A stretch of DNA of 64,000 nucleotides, from the NCBI GenBank assembly GCA_963682175.1, contig OY821771.1, positions 33,438,201-33,502,200 of the forward strand. Direction: 5' to 3'. Below the pieces are notes generated by a model that had not been told where the DNA came from, made no database searches, and saw nothing but the letters and a program-made list of their open reading frames with translations. Of the stretch, positions 12,571-23,669 are shown in pieces. A program made the translations under genes and the position numbers. Positions within the stretch are counted from its first letter, which is position 1. Each line of letters begins with the position of its first letter. This stretch comes from Triglochin maritima. Taxonomy: Eukaryota; Streptophyta; Magnoliopsida; Alismatales; Juncaginaceae.

Positions 12571-12977
12571 ATCTGACCAAGCCAAATTTAGATAAAATGT
12601 CAAATTCTTTCACTGGGACGACCCCTATCTATTCAAATACTGGTGTGACAAAATTTTCAGGTGGTGCAACCCAAATAATGAGTTCCAAAGTGTGCTCCAT
12701 ATTTTCCATCCTGAGGCATGTGGATGACACTTTGGAGCAAAAAAAACTACCACCAAAGTGCTTAAATTTGGATTTTACTGGCATTCTCTTTTCAAAGATG
12801 CTTACAAATTTCGTAAGCAAGTGATAGGTGTCAGCGCCTTGGCAAAATAAGTGGGAGAGATATGATGCATTTGCAAAATATCAGAAGTCGATGAGACTAA
12901 CATGTGCGCATTAACTCAATCTCATTAGTGTCTTGAATGAGGTTAACTCTAACAGGATTGTCGAACGAACTAGGTTG

Positions 12978-13560
12978 CTAACCTAAAGTGAAGATGTTGA
13001 AATCCGCAGTTAGATTCCCAAAAGACAACATCATCAAGCCATTGCGATAGTTAATTAAAGCAATAGACGTTGCCAGAAATGGCCTCCCAAGGATCACTGG
13101 GATTTGTCCTTGTGGGTTATACACTGGTTCTGTATCCAAGATGATGAAATCAACTGGGAATACGAACTCACCCACTTTAATAAGGACGTCGTCTACAACC
13201 CCCCATGGAATTTTGACTGGCCTATCAGCCAACTGAATGGTAGTTCTCGTTGGCTTAAGGTTGCCAATTCCTAAGTTGACATAGACTGAATAAAGCAGAA
13301 GGTTCACAGATGCCCTCAAATCAAGTAAGGCTTGATGAATCGGCACATTACCAATAACACAAGAAATAGTTAGACAGTCAGGGTCCTTGTGTTTTTATTG
13401 TACAGGCTATGTCAGGATTGAACTCACATTGGCAGCCAAGTAGGCTTTCTTGGGGACATTCGTTCGCTTCTTCTGGGTACACAAATCTTTGAGGAATTTG
13501 GCATACGGTGGTATTTGTTGAACAATGTCCAACAACAGAATGCTCACCTTAACTTACCAT
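12978..13560 (-). pseudogene. gypsy Gag end and aspartic protease
   Basis: The frame from 13346 reads ALLDLRASVNLLLYSVY, then QLADRPVKIPWGVVDDVL and IPVILGRPFLATSIALI, a clear Athila-type protease. The family active site is DLGAS; here the glycine is arginine and the usual NLLPYS proline is leucine. Both are single transitions. Upstream (about 13380-13560) another frame encodes YAKFLKDLCTQKKR and KDPGCLTISCVIG, the usual end of Gag in this lineage. The mutated active site shows decay. Confidence 0.88.
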
Positions 13561-13832
13561 AATACCTCAACAATCTTATCCCAGTGCTCATCCATTTTCT
13601 TTCCCAGTCTATGGTGGTATGGTGTCTTGGGGACATATGAATCAGAAGATTGAGTCTCAAGAAGACTCAACATATACGGCACCAAATACATCAAATATAT
13701 CAAACGAGACCGAATCACCAAAAACTTGATCGATTGTTTTAATTTACTGAAGTGCACGACGTCGATAAAGACGCGACAAGCACAGGTCATACCACAACGA
13801 GTTGTGTGCGTTGTTGTTATCACCATACTCAA
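13554..13832 (-). pseudogene. possible gypsy Gag fragment
   Basis: The last part of this frame (KKMDEHWDKIVEVLW) joins the Athila-type Gag end that follows on the same strand. The first half is not recognisable. The rest of Gag and the 5' LTR could not be found further right. Confidence 0.4.
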
Positions 13833-13849
13833 ATGGGAAGAGAAATAGA

Positions 13850-14635
13850 TTGAGATATTTAGGCTAAGCTAAGTAAACTAAACTAACATAGAAGAAAACA
13901 ATCTAACTAAACCCCTTGGAGTGAAGGTTCAATAGTGAGGTGTGTGTGCACGAGGGTGTCCAACCATTAAGCATATGTGTACGAGTGTATATTTACAAGT
14001 AGAAGCATACAAGTAAACCTAGGGAACTATGATGTACACTAACCGCCCGATTTGTGTGTTCTTTGAGGTAATGCATACTATCATTCTCGCCTTTTAGTGA
14101 GGTTTATTGTTTGGGGCTTCGGATCGTAGGTATATCACCGGTCGCATGATCCATTTGTAGTATGATTGTTGTGTGCATGTGTCCAAGACACTAATGTTCA
14201 TGTATCTGGGATACGTGATGGAAAATGAGAGGTGCGTATATATCTGCCATATATACATGTGCTAGGGACACACAAAGAAAGCGACCAGTTCTTGATGCTC
14301 CCCTTGTGCAAGTGGGAAATATTGGATTAATATGTCCAAGAGGTGCATGAGATCATGTGTGACACGTGGCATTTTCTGGTCGACTATTGCATAGATCATG
14401 GGCGCTTGCGGTTACCAGAGTATTTAGTGGATTTAAACCCGAATCAGGGTTTGATTTCATAAGATGTTGCATTAACACAAAATTATCAATCCATCCTCCC
14501 CTTTCTTCTCTTCTCCAATCTCATCGACAGGACATTTGGACCTTGAAATTGCATTTGTTCTCCAAAAGAGTTGAAATCCAACCAGTGAAGAAGACTCTAC
14601 ATCATGAAGGTGCTCCGATTCTCTCTAAATGTGAT
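13850..14635. other. unassigned non-coding stretch
   Basis: I see no gene or repeat that I can name. It may hold the eroded 5' part of the gypsy element. The short open frame 14366-14653 has no recognisable motif. Confidence 0.4.
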
Positions 14636-14812
14636 ATGAAACAAACTAACTGAATGTGATATAAAATCAAAAGTGGAAAGCCCTAGGAGGTGAAGAATAA
14701 GGTACGATCTACCCATGCTTTTGTTGTTTATTCCTACAGAATTGAAGCTATCATGAAACAGACTAACTGAATGTGATGTGAAATCAAAAGTGGAAAGCCC
14801 TAGGAGGTGAAG
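14636..14812. repeat. two 61-bp direct repeats, period 116 bp
   Basis: Units at 14636-14696 and 14752-14812 start ATGAAACA and end GGAGGTGAAGA. They differ at only a few bases, so the duplication is fairly young. Confidence 0.9.
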
Positions 14813-17590
14813 ACACTTAATAGGAACGAATTGAAGGTGGATTAATGTGATAATAGTTCAGCAACATAGCCAACAATGCAATATACTAGCTCTTCCAACC
14901 TATAAAATCTCTTCAAGTATGAGAGTAATAAACCTACATCTAAACATGGATAAGAATCAGACCTTGAAGCATATATCCATGAAATACCCAGAGATCAGGT
15001 ACTTCAAACATGTAGATTTACAAAAATTGATCATAATCTAACAAACTAACAAGTAAGAAGTAACAATCTTCTTATCCACTCCCTAAGAAGTGGATATAAC
15101 GACACATGAATATGTAGAACGTACAACAAACTAAACAATCAATAATGGAAACCATAAACAAATAGATGGAAATAAGACAGAAAATCACCAATGAAGAATA
15201 AGCATACAAACCACAAAACATGCTCCAAGACAGAAGAAACATTGTTGGTATTTGAAAGATTCGACTAAGAACTAAGATTTTCACAAAAAAAGACGTGCTT
15301 GGTTTTAGGAAACCTTAATGGAGTGAAGGACTTGGACTTTTAAGATTACTTCTAGATGACAATATAAAAGTTTTGGTAAAGTTTCATGATTCCCAAAAAT
15401 TGTACTTCGTAGGAGTTCCTCCACTTCAATTTCATGTTCTTTCCTAAAATTATCTCCTTCTCATTATGACAAAAAAAGATATTTTTTTCCTTTCTTTTAA
15501 TGTAAAATATACTCCTATAAATCATTAGTAATTTGACTTCTAGAAACTAGGGTTCTAGATTTGGATTTATCGACCAATAAAACCCTAGTGGAGGGGGAGT
15601 AGATGAGTTTTAGACATCAAGACAACTTCGAAATGAGTCTGGCTTGACAAAGTTTGTCGAATGAATTGGAATAAGTTGACTATTTTTTGTCAGAAAATCC
15701 AGAATTTACTCTCACCCCGTAACTGGTCGACCGTTTGTCAATCGATCAATCGTTCCACACAGGATAATTTTCAAGGCACAAAACTAACAAATTTCATTTA
15801 TTTAAAACCAGCACTCCATCAACCCTCCCCCTAAGCCTAACCCCATCTTGCCCAACTGCATAGCAACTCCTCTCTTCTAGTTGCCGGAAGTCTAGGCGTC
15901 AGTCTATCACCCTCCATCGAAGTTCAAGTTCCAACTCCAATAGACCTGAATACCTTATAGCTAGACCAAAGTATCTTACCTAATCACTCAATTTGTTATG
16001 GTAATTTTGGTTCATATGCGTTTCGATTTGCACCACAAACACAATCACACTTTAGATTTTGATGAGAAGTGTATACAAAAGTTCCTAGTAGATTTTGGAT
16101 TTGATTTACATATGATATTGGTATGCTAAAACAAAATAGAACATGAGAAAATCTTTGTTTATATTTGATCACTAATATGATTAATTCTTTGTGGTACTTT
16201 GCATATATAAGATGGAAAGGTATTATAAAAGAAAATTAGTTGTTTTGCAGTCTTTAAACGAACTCCGGGAAGTCCCAGAGGTCATTATTGAAAAGTCGAG
16301 AAAAGAGTTACAAAAAGTGGACTTATCTTATGATTTGGATGTGCTTCCGTATGATATTCAGTTCTACAACCAAGCATAATGGATTAGCCAGTTAATCTTA
16401 GAGATCAAGTTTGTTGAGCTTGTGATTTGAAAGGTCCTTGCCGAAAATTGTGCTCCCACTAACAAAAACTTATGCGTCCGCCCCTGGATGTGGACCATGC
16501 ATGGTTTTGTTTGGGACTAGGTTGTGCACCACAGCCTGGTCTTAACTTTATATTAATGCAAAGTACTTCTTTTTCATAAAAAGACATTGTACCTTTTCTA
16601 TTTATATTTATTATCAATAAAGATTTGGAAAGTAATGCATCCTTATTTTTGTGCATTTAGTAATGATATATTTACAGTCTTTCATATATAGTTATGTCTC
16701 CAATCCACAACCACGAGTACCTTGTAGTCTAAAGCATAGAATTTTGAGTTGGGTTGCGAGGAATTATGATTTGGATGGATAATTGTATCTGTACTTCAAA
16801 AGCAAATCGCTTCATATGTTGTACTCCACTTATTTGTTTACGTCGTTGGTGAAGGGACATGGGTTCTTCAAAATTTCTGTGGAATCTCAAGAAGTTTCTG
16901 ATTCTAGCATATAGTCAATAAGGAATCTTTTGTTTATGTGTTTTCTTTAATTTTATTATTTTAATTTATATGTGGTAGTGTTAAATTTTAATAATCAAGG
17001 TATATATGTTGCATAACTATTTTCCACCAAACCTAGGTTTGTTACGATGGTGGTAATTGAACCAACGTCCCACCCCTGTTGAGCGGGTATTCTAGGACCA
17101 TACACACATTGAGTATTTGAGTGTATGTTCTTCCCTTTATTGGTAATCTAAGTTTAAAGAAATTACTAAACTTTGTTTCCAAATTGACCTCGATCAAAGA
17201 GGATGAGAGAAATGGAGAAATCTATATTTGCTTTGCATACGAGCTTTGATAGAATTACTATATGTTTGTATGCGTGGTAATTGTTATGTAATGATGATCT
17301 TGACGAGATAAAAAGGACTAATTTAGCTTTTTACAAAAGATTAGTATATTTTGACATTGACCGTTCAGCACCTAAAAGGAAAACATCAAGCAATTAATAA
17401 ACACCTTGCTGGTATGTTCCACTTATATTGCATGCGGAAAATATTCAAATGAGTAATAATAAACATGCTCAAAATTGGGCTTATTCTCGGGCTCCAAACA
17501 TGTCAAAATAATGCACCTAGTCTTTTTTGCAAAATACTTACCGAAATAATATCCAAATATGAAGAAGACCAGTGCAAAAATTACTCAGAG
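14813..17590. other. unassigned non-coding stretch
   Basis: Nothing in these 2.8 kb is convincingly genic. A single CGGTCGACCG-like site sits near 15724. The 62-codon frame 16191-16379 has no motif I know. Confidence 0.45.
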
Positions 17591-17971
17591 GTAATTGTTG
17601 ATTTTTTAGTCTTAATCTATGTTTTGATGATTTAATCAACATAATCTTAATTATAAATCAATGTAGAGTCGCACACATGTTGCATTGCATATATATTGTT
17701 TTGTGCTAACTTCTACATGTGATCAAGACTCAAGGAAGAAATGAAATCAAGTCAATACATGTAATCAAGCTCATTTGAAGACATGTAATTTGCATTTCTT
17801 TGAGTCTTAGGAACATTGTGTAAATTGAGCATACTTGAGTTAAAATCTACTCAAACACACACTAGGTTCCTTATAGAAGTCACATACAAAATTTCATATA
17901 ATTTCGACTTCAATAGATCACCCAAACTTAGACCGAAAAATACCAAACCAAAATCTGAACAGTCTGTCCAC

Positions 17972-18449
17972 ATTCGGTTGACCGAAACAGACCGTTTAGT
18001 CGACCGAGTGATCATAAATCCTGTTAGTGTTTTACTGCCCAGTGTCGGTCGACCGTCCAGACCTTTTCGGTCGACTGAGTTAACACATTTTTTCCGACCG
18101 TTACATTTGTCGTATTATACCCAACGATCGTATTCGTATTATTTTCATATACCCCAAAATACATTTAGGGTATCGGTCGACCGAGGACATTGTTCGGTCG
18201 ACCGAACTTATGATCTCTCGACAAACCCAAAGTGCATGTCGGTTTTCGGTCGACCGTATTTCTTGTTTCAGTCGACCGAATATGATATTGTTATAAATCG
18301 GTCAACCGAACCTATCTCGGTGTTCGACCGATAACTTAAGTGTACCTAAGTCATAGCCTTTGGCGGTCGACCGTTCCTTAATCAGTCGACTGAACCGAGT
18401 CCAAAATTGCCCAACGGCCGACTGAACTTACCGATCCGATCGACCGAAC
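17972..18449. repeat. CGGTCGACCG palindrome array in solo LTR A2
   Basis: The same order of sites as in A1, including one extra site at about 18195 that pairs with 18174 (21 bp). A1 lacks that partner. The array ends about 95 bp before the TATA box. Confidence 0.95.
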
Positions 18450-18541
18450 TTCTGCAGAATTACATCCTGCAAGTTTCTGTTTTGTGTATCTTACACAATC
18501 ATTATCCATTTCATCACCAACGGTATAACACCTTAGGATCT

Positions 18542-18549
18542 TATAAATA
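18542..18549 (+). promoter_or_regulatory. LTR TATA box (A2)
   Basis: TATAAATA at the position corresponding to 9224 in A1. Confidence 0.75.
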
Positions 18550-19753
18550 GAGTTGTCCAACACCATTTCACACATCTCACCCACTACTACTTGTCCCCTA
18601 CATTAGAGAGAAAGTTCCACACACTCAAAAGCTCAGAACATTCCACACTTAGTAATCAATTCCATATCTTACTCAAGTGTGCTCAAGATTAGAGTGTTGT
18701 TTCACTCATTCATTGTCAAAGAAGCAAGGGTCTTGGTGAAAGCCCAAGACAAGAGTATAGACTTCGGTGTGAGCCCGAAGTGTCCCTCTCGGATTGTGAG
18801 AGAATGAGTCAAGCTCGGCGAGGGTTGTTCGCGAGCTTGAAGATTGTAAAGGCGTTCTCTCCCGGCCCAGAATGGGGAATGGTTAGTGAAGTCATGAGCG
18901 GCGCTCGGTGATCCGAGCTGAGCTTGCAAGAGAGGACTGGGACCTGGGTGGGGTGCCGAACCTCTATAAAAATCCCCCGTTTTCATTGTGGTTTGCTTAT
19001 CTACCTTGCTTGCTTGTTTATTTGTTTAAATTCCGCTGTGTATACTTGATTGATTAAACAAGTAGGTAATTAGCTTAAAAGTGATTAGAATTATAGACCA
19101 CATGATTCTACAGTAACTGTTTTATTGTTACTAGGACGAGTAATGACTCATGTCAAATCACTCTTATGCGGACAAAAACGTGATTGAAATCCAAAATATA
19201 AACCAAAACAAAAATTCTGTAGGATCGTAATGGGGCTTAGTTCTAATCACTTTTAAGCTAATTATCTACTTGTTTAAGCAATCAATGAATGCACAGCAGA
19301 ATTAAAAACAAACAAGCAAGTAAAGAAGGAAATATGCAAACCACAATGGAGACGGGGATTTTTATAGAGGTTCGGTCTTCCGCCTACTTCCTCTCTTGCA
19401 AGCTTCACTCGCGACTTCAATATCCACTCCCGTTCCGGGCCGGGAGAGAACGCATTTACAATCTTTAAACTCGCGAACAACCCTCGCTGAGCTTGGCTCC
19501 TCTCACAATCCGAGAGAATCACTTCGGGCCCTCACCGAAGTCTATACTCTTGTCTTGGGCTTTCACCAAGACCCTTGCTACTTTGACAATGTTTGAGTGG
19601 AACAACACTATCTAATCTTGAGCACACTTGAGTAAGAATATGATTGATGACTAAAGTGTGGTAGGTTTGAGGCTTGGAGTGTTTAGAGATTTCTCTCTAA
19701 TGTATTGGACAATATGGAGTGGGAGAGTTGTGTAAAAATGTGTTGGACAACTC

Positions 19754-19761
19754 TATTTATA
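19754..19761 (-). promoter_or_regulatory. LTR TATA box (A3)
   Basis: TATAAATA on the minus strand, matching the boxes in A1 and A2. Confidence 0.75.
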
Positions 19762-19855
19762 AGCTCCTAAGGTGTTATAGTCGTTGGGGTTAATTGGGTT
19801 AGTGTTTATGTAAGATATACAAAATAGAAACTTGTAGGATGCAATTCTGAATAAG

Positions 19856-20352
19856 TTCGGTCGACCGAATCGGGCAGAATGGTCGATTGTTGGGCAATTT
19901 TGAACAAGGTTCGGTCGACCGATAAAGGAACGGTCGACCGGATCATGCTATAACTTAGGTACACTTAAGTTAACGATCGAACACCGAATAAGGTTCGGTC
20001 GACCGAAAACTAACATGCTCTATGGGGTCGACGAAAATGATCAAGTTCGGTCAACCGATCCAAAGTCTTCGGTCGACCGGAAACACCCATGCAGTTGCAC
20101 AATTTGGAGACAATTAAGTTCGGTCGACCGAACATGTCCACAGTCGACTGATAGGAAATTATGTATTTTGGGGTATTTATGAATAATTTGAATACGACCG
20201 TTGGTATAATACGACAAGTCTAATGGTCGGAAAATTACGTAGATTCGGTCGACCGAAAAGGTCTGCACGGTCGACCGAATGTGGGCAATTGAAAACACTA
20301 CATGATAATTGATCACTCGGTCGACCGAAAGATTTTGTTCAGTCGACCGAAT
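19856..20352. repeat. CGGTCGACCG palindrome array in solo LTR A3
   Basis: At least a dozen sites, many with the exact core CGGTCGACCG. They lie upstream of the minus-strand TATA box, as in the other copies. Confidence 0.95.
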
Positions 20353-20856
20353 GTAGGCAGACAGTTCAAGTTTAGTTTTAGTGTTTTCCGGTCTAAGTTT
20401 GGGTGATCTATTGAAGTCGAAATGATGTGAAATTTTGTGTGACTTCTAAAGGAAACTTAGTGTATGTTTGAGTTGATATTATCTCAAGTATGCTCAATTA
20501 CACAAAGTACTTAAGACTTAAAAGAAATACAAATTACATGTCTTCAAATGAGCTTGATTACATGTATTGACTTGAACTCTTTCTTCCTTGAGTCTTGATC
20601 ACCTGTAGAAGTTAGCACAAAGTAATATATATGTTATGCATTAATATGTGTGTTACTCTACATTGATTACAATTAAGATTAGGTTGATTAAATCAGCAAA
20701 ACATAGATTAAGGTTAAAATGTCAACAAATTAAATAGGTGTTCCACCTCTGCCCCCAAAAAAGGAAAAAACAAAACAAAAAAACAAAAACTTTTTAACGA
20801 AAAAACAAAACAAAAAAACTTTGACTTGTTCACTTCACTCGAGTCATTAATTAATT

Positions 20857-20941
20857 GAATAACGTGATATTCAAATTGGCCAAAAGCATTATTGTAAAAA
20901 AAGAATAACGTGATATTCAAATTGGCCAAAAGCATTATTGT
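20857..20941. repeat. 39-bp tandem duplication
   Basis: GAATAACGTGATATTCAAAT and the following 19 bases occur at 20857-20895 and again at 20903-20941, identical as far as I can read. Confidence 0.92.
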
Positions 20942-21066
20942 GTAAACACATCGTTCCCAAAGAGTTGGGACTATTTTCCATTAATTTCACTAAGATCAAA
21001 CTTGATTACAATCCCAACAAAACCACACAAACGATTAAAAACAAGCAATCAAGAAGTACGTAGTAA

Positions 21067-21831
21067 CTAATTCATGTCCTCATGCTCGTTGCCGGTCTCG
21101 AACCTAACGAACCTCGACCGCCTCATGGCCTCCACAACCTCCAGCACCACCTCCCCGGCCGCCTTTTCCAACACCACATTCGCCCCTCGACCGCCCATCC
21201 CACCGCCCACCTCCCTCTTCCAACACTTGGCCATCTCCGGCACGTCATAGTGCACCGGCCGGCAATCCTTCTCGGCCGCCGGAGGATACGCCCCGTTGGT
21301 CATCTCCCTCGTCTCGACCATCACATCGTCGAACGTCTCGTGGTAAGCCGAGAGTCGGTCCAACAGCTCTGGGCCCGTATTCGAAGGGGAGGGTGACCTC
21401 GACCGGTTTTTGGGCCGACACGGCGGCCGCAAGAATCTTGGATGGAAAAGGTGCGGCGCGGAGGCCTCTCGCGTAGAGCCTCATCATTCTCCGCTTGTCG
21501 GTGTCGGTGAGGGTGAGCGCGAGACGAAGAAGGCGTTGGGGATGGAGGGTAGTTTGGTCATTTGGGTTTTGGGACTCTCGGAGGGGAGTGGAGGAAGGAG
21601 GGGTTTGGGAGGGGTGGTGGTGGAGAGGGGAAAGGGAATTTCAGCTTGTGGTTCGGGTTCTTGCATGTTGGTGGGCATGGATGCTTTGGGGGAGTAGTGG
21701 TTGTGGTCGTCGGAGTGACCATCTTCCGCTTCGTTCGCCACCGGAGAGGCGGTAGTGGTGGTGATGACATGGTGGTGAGGTTTGCTTGAGGTTCTTTGCT
21801 TCAAGTCTTCAACAAGAGGAGGGGAGTGCAA
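21067..21831 (-). pseudogene. GC-rich plant gene of unknown function with two frameshifts
   Basis: Three overlapping minus-strand frames join into one protein-like reading. From 21831 comes a proline-, serine- and histidine-rich disordered N-terminus. It shifts near 21510 to a frame containing LTDTDKRRMMRLYARGLRAA and SAQKPVEVTLPFEYG, then near 21380 to PELLDRLSAYHETFDDVMVE, AYPPAAEKDCRPVHYDVPEM and CWKREVGGG. The second shift can be explained by one extra base in CCCAGAG. The charged, conserved-looking stretches suggest a real plant family, but I do not recognise it. There is no intron and base composition is far richer in GC than the flanks, so a retrocopy or an intronless gene are both possible. 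Sequencing error is an alternative to decay. Confidence 0.5.
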
Positions 21832-23462
21832 GAATGGGTCTAATATTCTACTTTAATTGGTTATATGATAGAGTGAATTTCATCATGGTGTGTGTTTTTT
21901 GTTTAATTTGTACACTTCTGATCATAATTACATCAACAACAAAAAAATTCAAAAGTTATACCAATTAGTTGGGCTAAATTCAAATTTTGGGATACAACTA
22001 AAACCCACGTCAAGTCTTTGCTATTTGAGTACAAAAAAATCTACTAACTCGACTAGGTTTAGTTGATATCAACACCACTAACTACATTGATATCTACCAA
22101 CTCAAATATTCCTATTTGATTTGATAATATCAAATATAACTCCAGGTCCCCCACGGTAATTGTTGTGTTGAACTTCATGTAGTTCTGAATAGTTCTTGAT
22201 TATGATGGGTTGTTAAGAAATTTACATGCTTTTGGAATTCGGATGCCCAAGAAATAATTATAAAGATACCTGTAATTACTTAGATTTGTACCTAAACTAA
22301 AGTGATTCGCATCCTTCCTTATAGAGTTAGAGGTATACAAGTACTTATATTTGGTCGGTAGTGGATTTCTTTAAATCCCAACCATTCAAATACCTGAGGC
22401 CATCTACTAAGGCTACGTTTGGATGTGGGTTTTGAAGTTTAGTTTATGAAGAAACTCAAATAATTTTCAAACCAACATCCAAACAACTTCAAAAATCTTA
22501 GAAAACTGATTTCGCCATAATTTGTGGTTTCTCGTGTGGTTTCTAGCATTTGAATGGGATTTGCAAAAACAATGGGATAGCTGTTTCTGATGGTTTATCG
22601 GTGGGCCCCACAACTGGCTTTCAAACACGGCCTTACTTGTAAACGTAATTACATGTGTTGCCATCATGAAGATGACCGTTTCACCCTTGAAACTTTAATT
22701 AATTCTCACCCGCACCAACTGTAATGAAGTCACATTTAACACTTATTCACCCAAACCTCTACGCTCCTTCCACCTAAATCGCAGCAGCGACGACTTCTCC
22801 TTCGCCGCTCAGCCCATCGCGCCGTCTGCTTCTTCCGTTGGGTAGTCTCCCTTCCCGTCTTAGTCTCCAGTGGTCGTGTAGGTACTTCATCCCCTTTGCA
22901 TCACCAGCAGATGGAACCTCTGATTGCCAAAGGTGTAAGTAAAGTAGGTGCGACATTTTTGATATAATAATGTCAATTAACTTTTAAAAAAATGATTGTC
23001 AAACCATGTACATAAATGCAGTCTCATTCCTTCAAAAGTAGTGTTTTTTATAGTTAATAGAAGACGGGGGATAACCTTAACACCCCATAAATAGGCACAT
23101 GCTAGTTGATGTATATATCGTTTCATAGATTGCCAAACATCCACCAATAAAAGAATCGAATCTTCCATGAATAAGTTTTTTTGGAGACGAGTGCATACTT
23201 GATTCTTCAAAATTGGCACTCAAACAGACCGTTATCATCATTTTTTGCTAGAATATTTTATTTTTTGGCTATATAATTATCTCTTGTGAAATTCTATCGT
23301 GTGACATGGGGTATACAAATCGAATGAAATGGGTTTAGTTGGTTAAATGGGTTGATTCCTACATAATGTTAATTTAGTGCCCATAACATGTATTGACAAA
23401 AGTATTTCTCCTAACTGTATTTCAGTGTTTATACATGTCTTTTAAACTTTATATACAGTGAG

Positions 23463-23662
23463 CTTAAGGCCTATCAACCACCCAACGCCGGAGATTGCTT
23501 ACAACTTGCCTGGTCATGCAACGTTGTACGAACATCGAAAGATTTCATGGACTTGAGTGAGGTGTTTAAATTTGCTCCAAAGCGAGATGTGTTCGACGGT
23601 CTCAGGGATAAGAAAAGTAGACGGAAATGGATCACAAGAGACTTAAGGAGTAGGTTTGCGTA
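23463..23662 (+). other. candidate exon of unknown gene
   Basis: A frame after an acceptor-like TATACAG reads ELKAYQPPNAGDCLQLAW, then DLSEVFKFAPKRDVF and KKSRRKWITRDLRSRFA before TAA. A possible upstream exon with donor lies at about 22780-22935. The protein is not recognised. It sits within the putative TIR element, so captured gene sequence is possible. Evidence is weak. Confidence 0.25.
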
Positions 23663-23669
23663 ACAAAAC

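Larger units (their letters stand above)
7459..13850 (-). mobile_element. Ty3/gypsy (Athila-like) retrotransposon, deleted and interrupted
   Basis: On the minus strand the order is Gag end, protease, remnant integrase, then an extra downstream gene, which matches plant Athila-type elements. Most of reverse transcriptase, RNase H and the integrase core are missing between about 12570 and 12978. The solo LTR 8280-9797 is inserted in its 3' part (target GAAAG), and the copia element abuts it at 7459. I could not find its LTR borders, so both ends here are approximate. Confidence 0.75.
17596..19112 (+). mobile_element. Solo LTR A2 (family A, 1517 bp)
   Basis: It starts TGTTGATTTT at 17596 and ends GATTCTACA at 19112, colinear with A1 over its length. 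The flanks GTAAT (17591-17595) and GTAAC (19113-19117) match at four of five bases and are read as a slightly mutated target duplication. The palindrome array and TATA box are conserved. No internal element sequence is present. Confidence 0.92.
19218..20727 (-). mobile_element. Solo LTR A3 (family A, 1510 bp), inverted relative to A2
   Basis: On the minus strand it starts TGTTGACATTT (20727) and ends GATCCTACA (19218). Flanking AATTC (19213-19217) and AATTA (20728-20732) match at four of five bases. It lies only 105 bp from A2 in the opposite direction, so A2 and A3 form a long near-palindrome. Confidence 0.9.

Noticed and set aside
16191..16379. 62-codon frame with Lys/Glu-rich ending
   Set aside because: There is no motif, no neighbouring exon and no support beyond its length.
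17816..18334. 172-codon open frame across the A2 palindrome array
   Set aside because: The array lacks stops because of its GC-rich repeated words; the frame is not kept in A1 or A3.
21495..21789. Gly/Trp/Arg-rich plus-strand frames
   Set aside because: They are complements of the Pro/Ser-rich minus-strand frame and look like artefacts of high GC.
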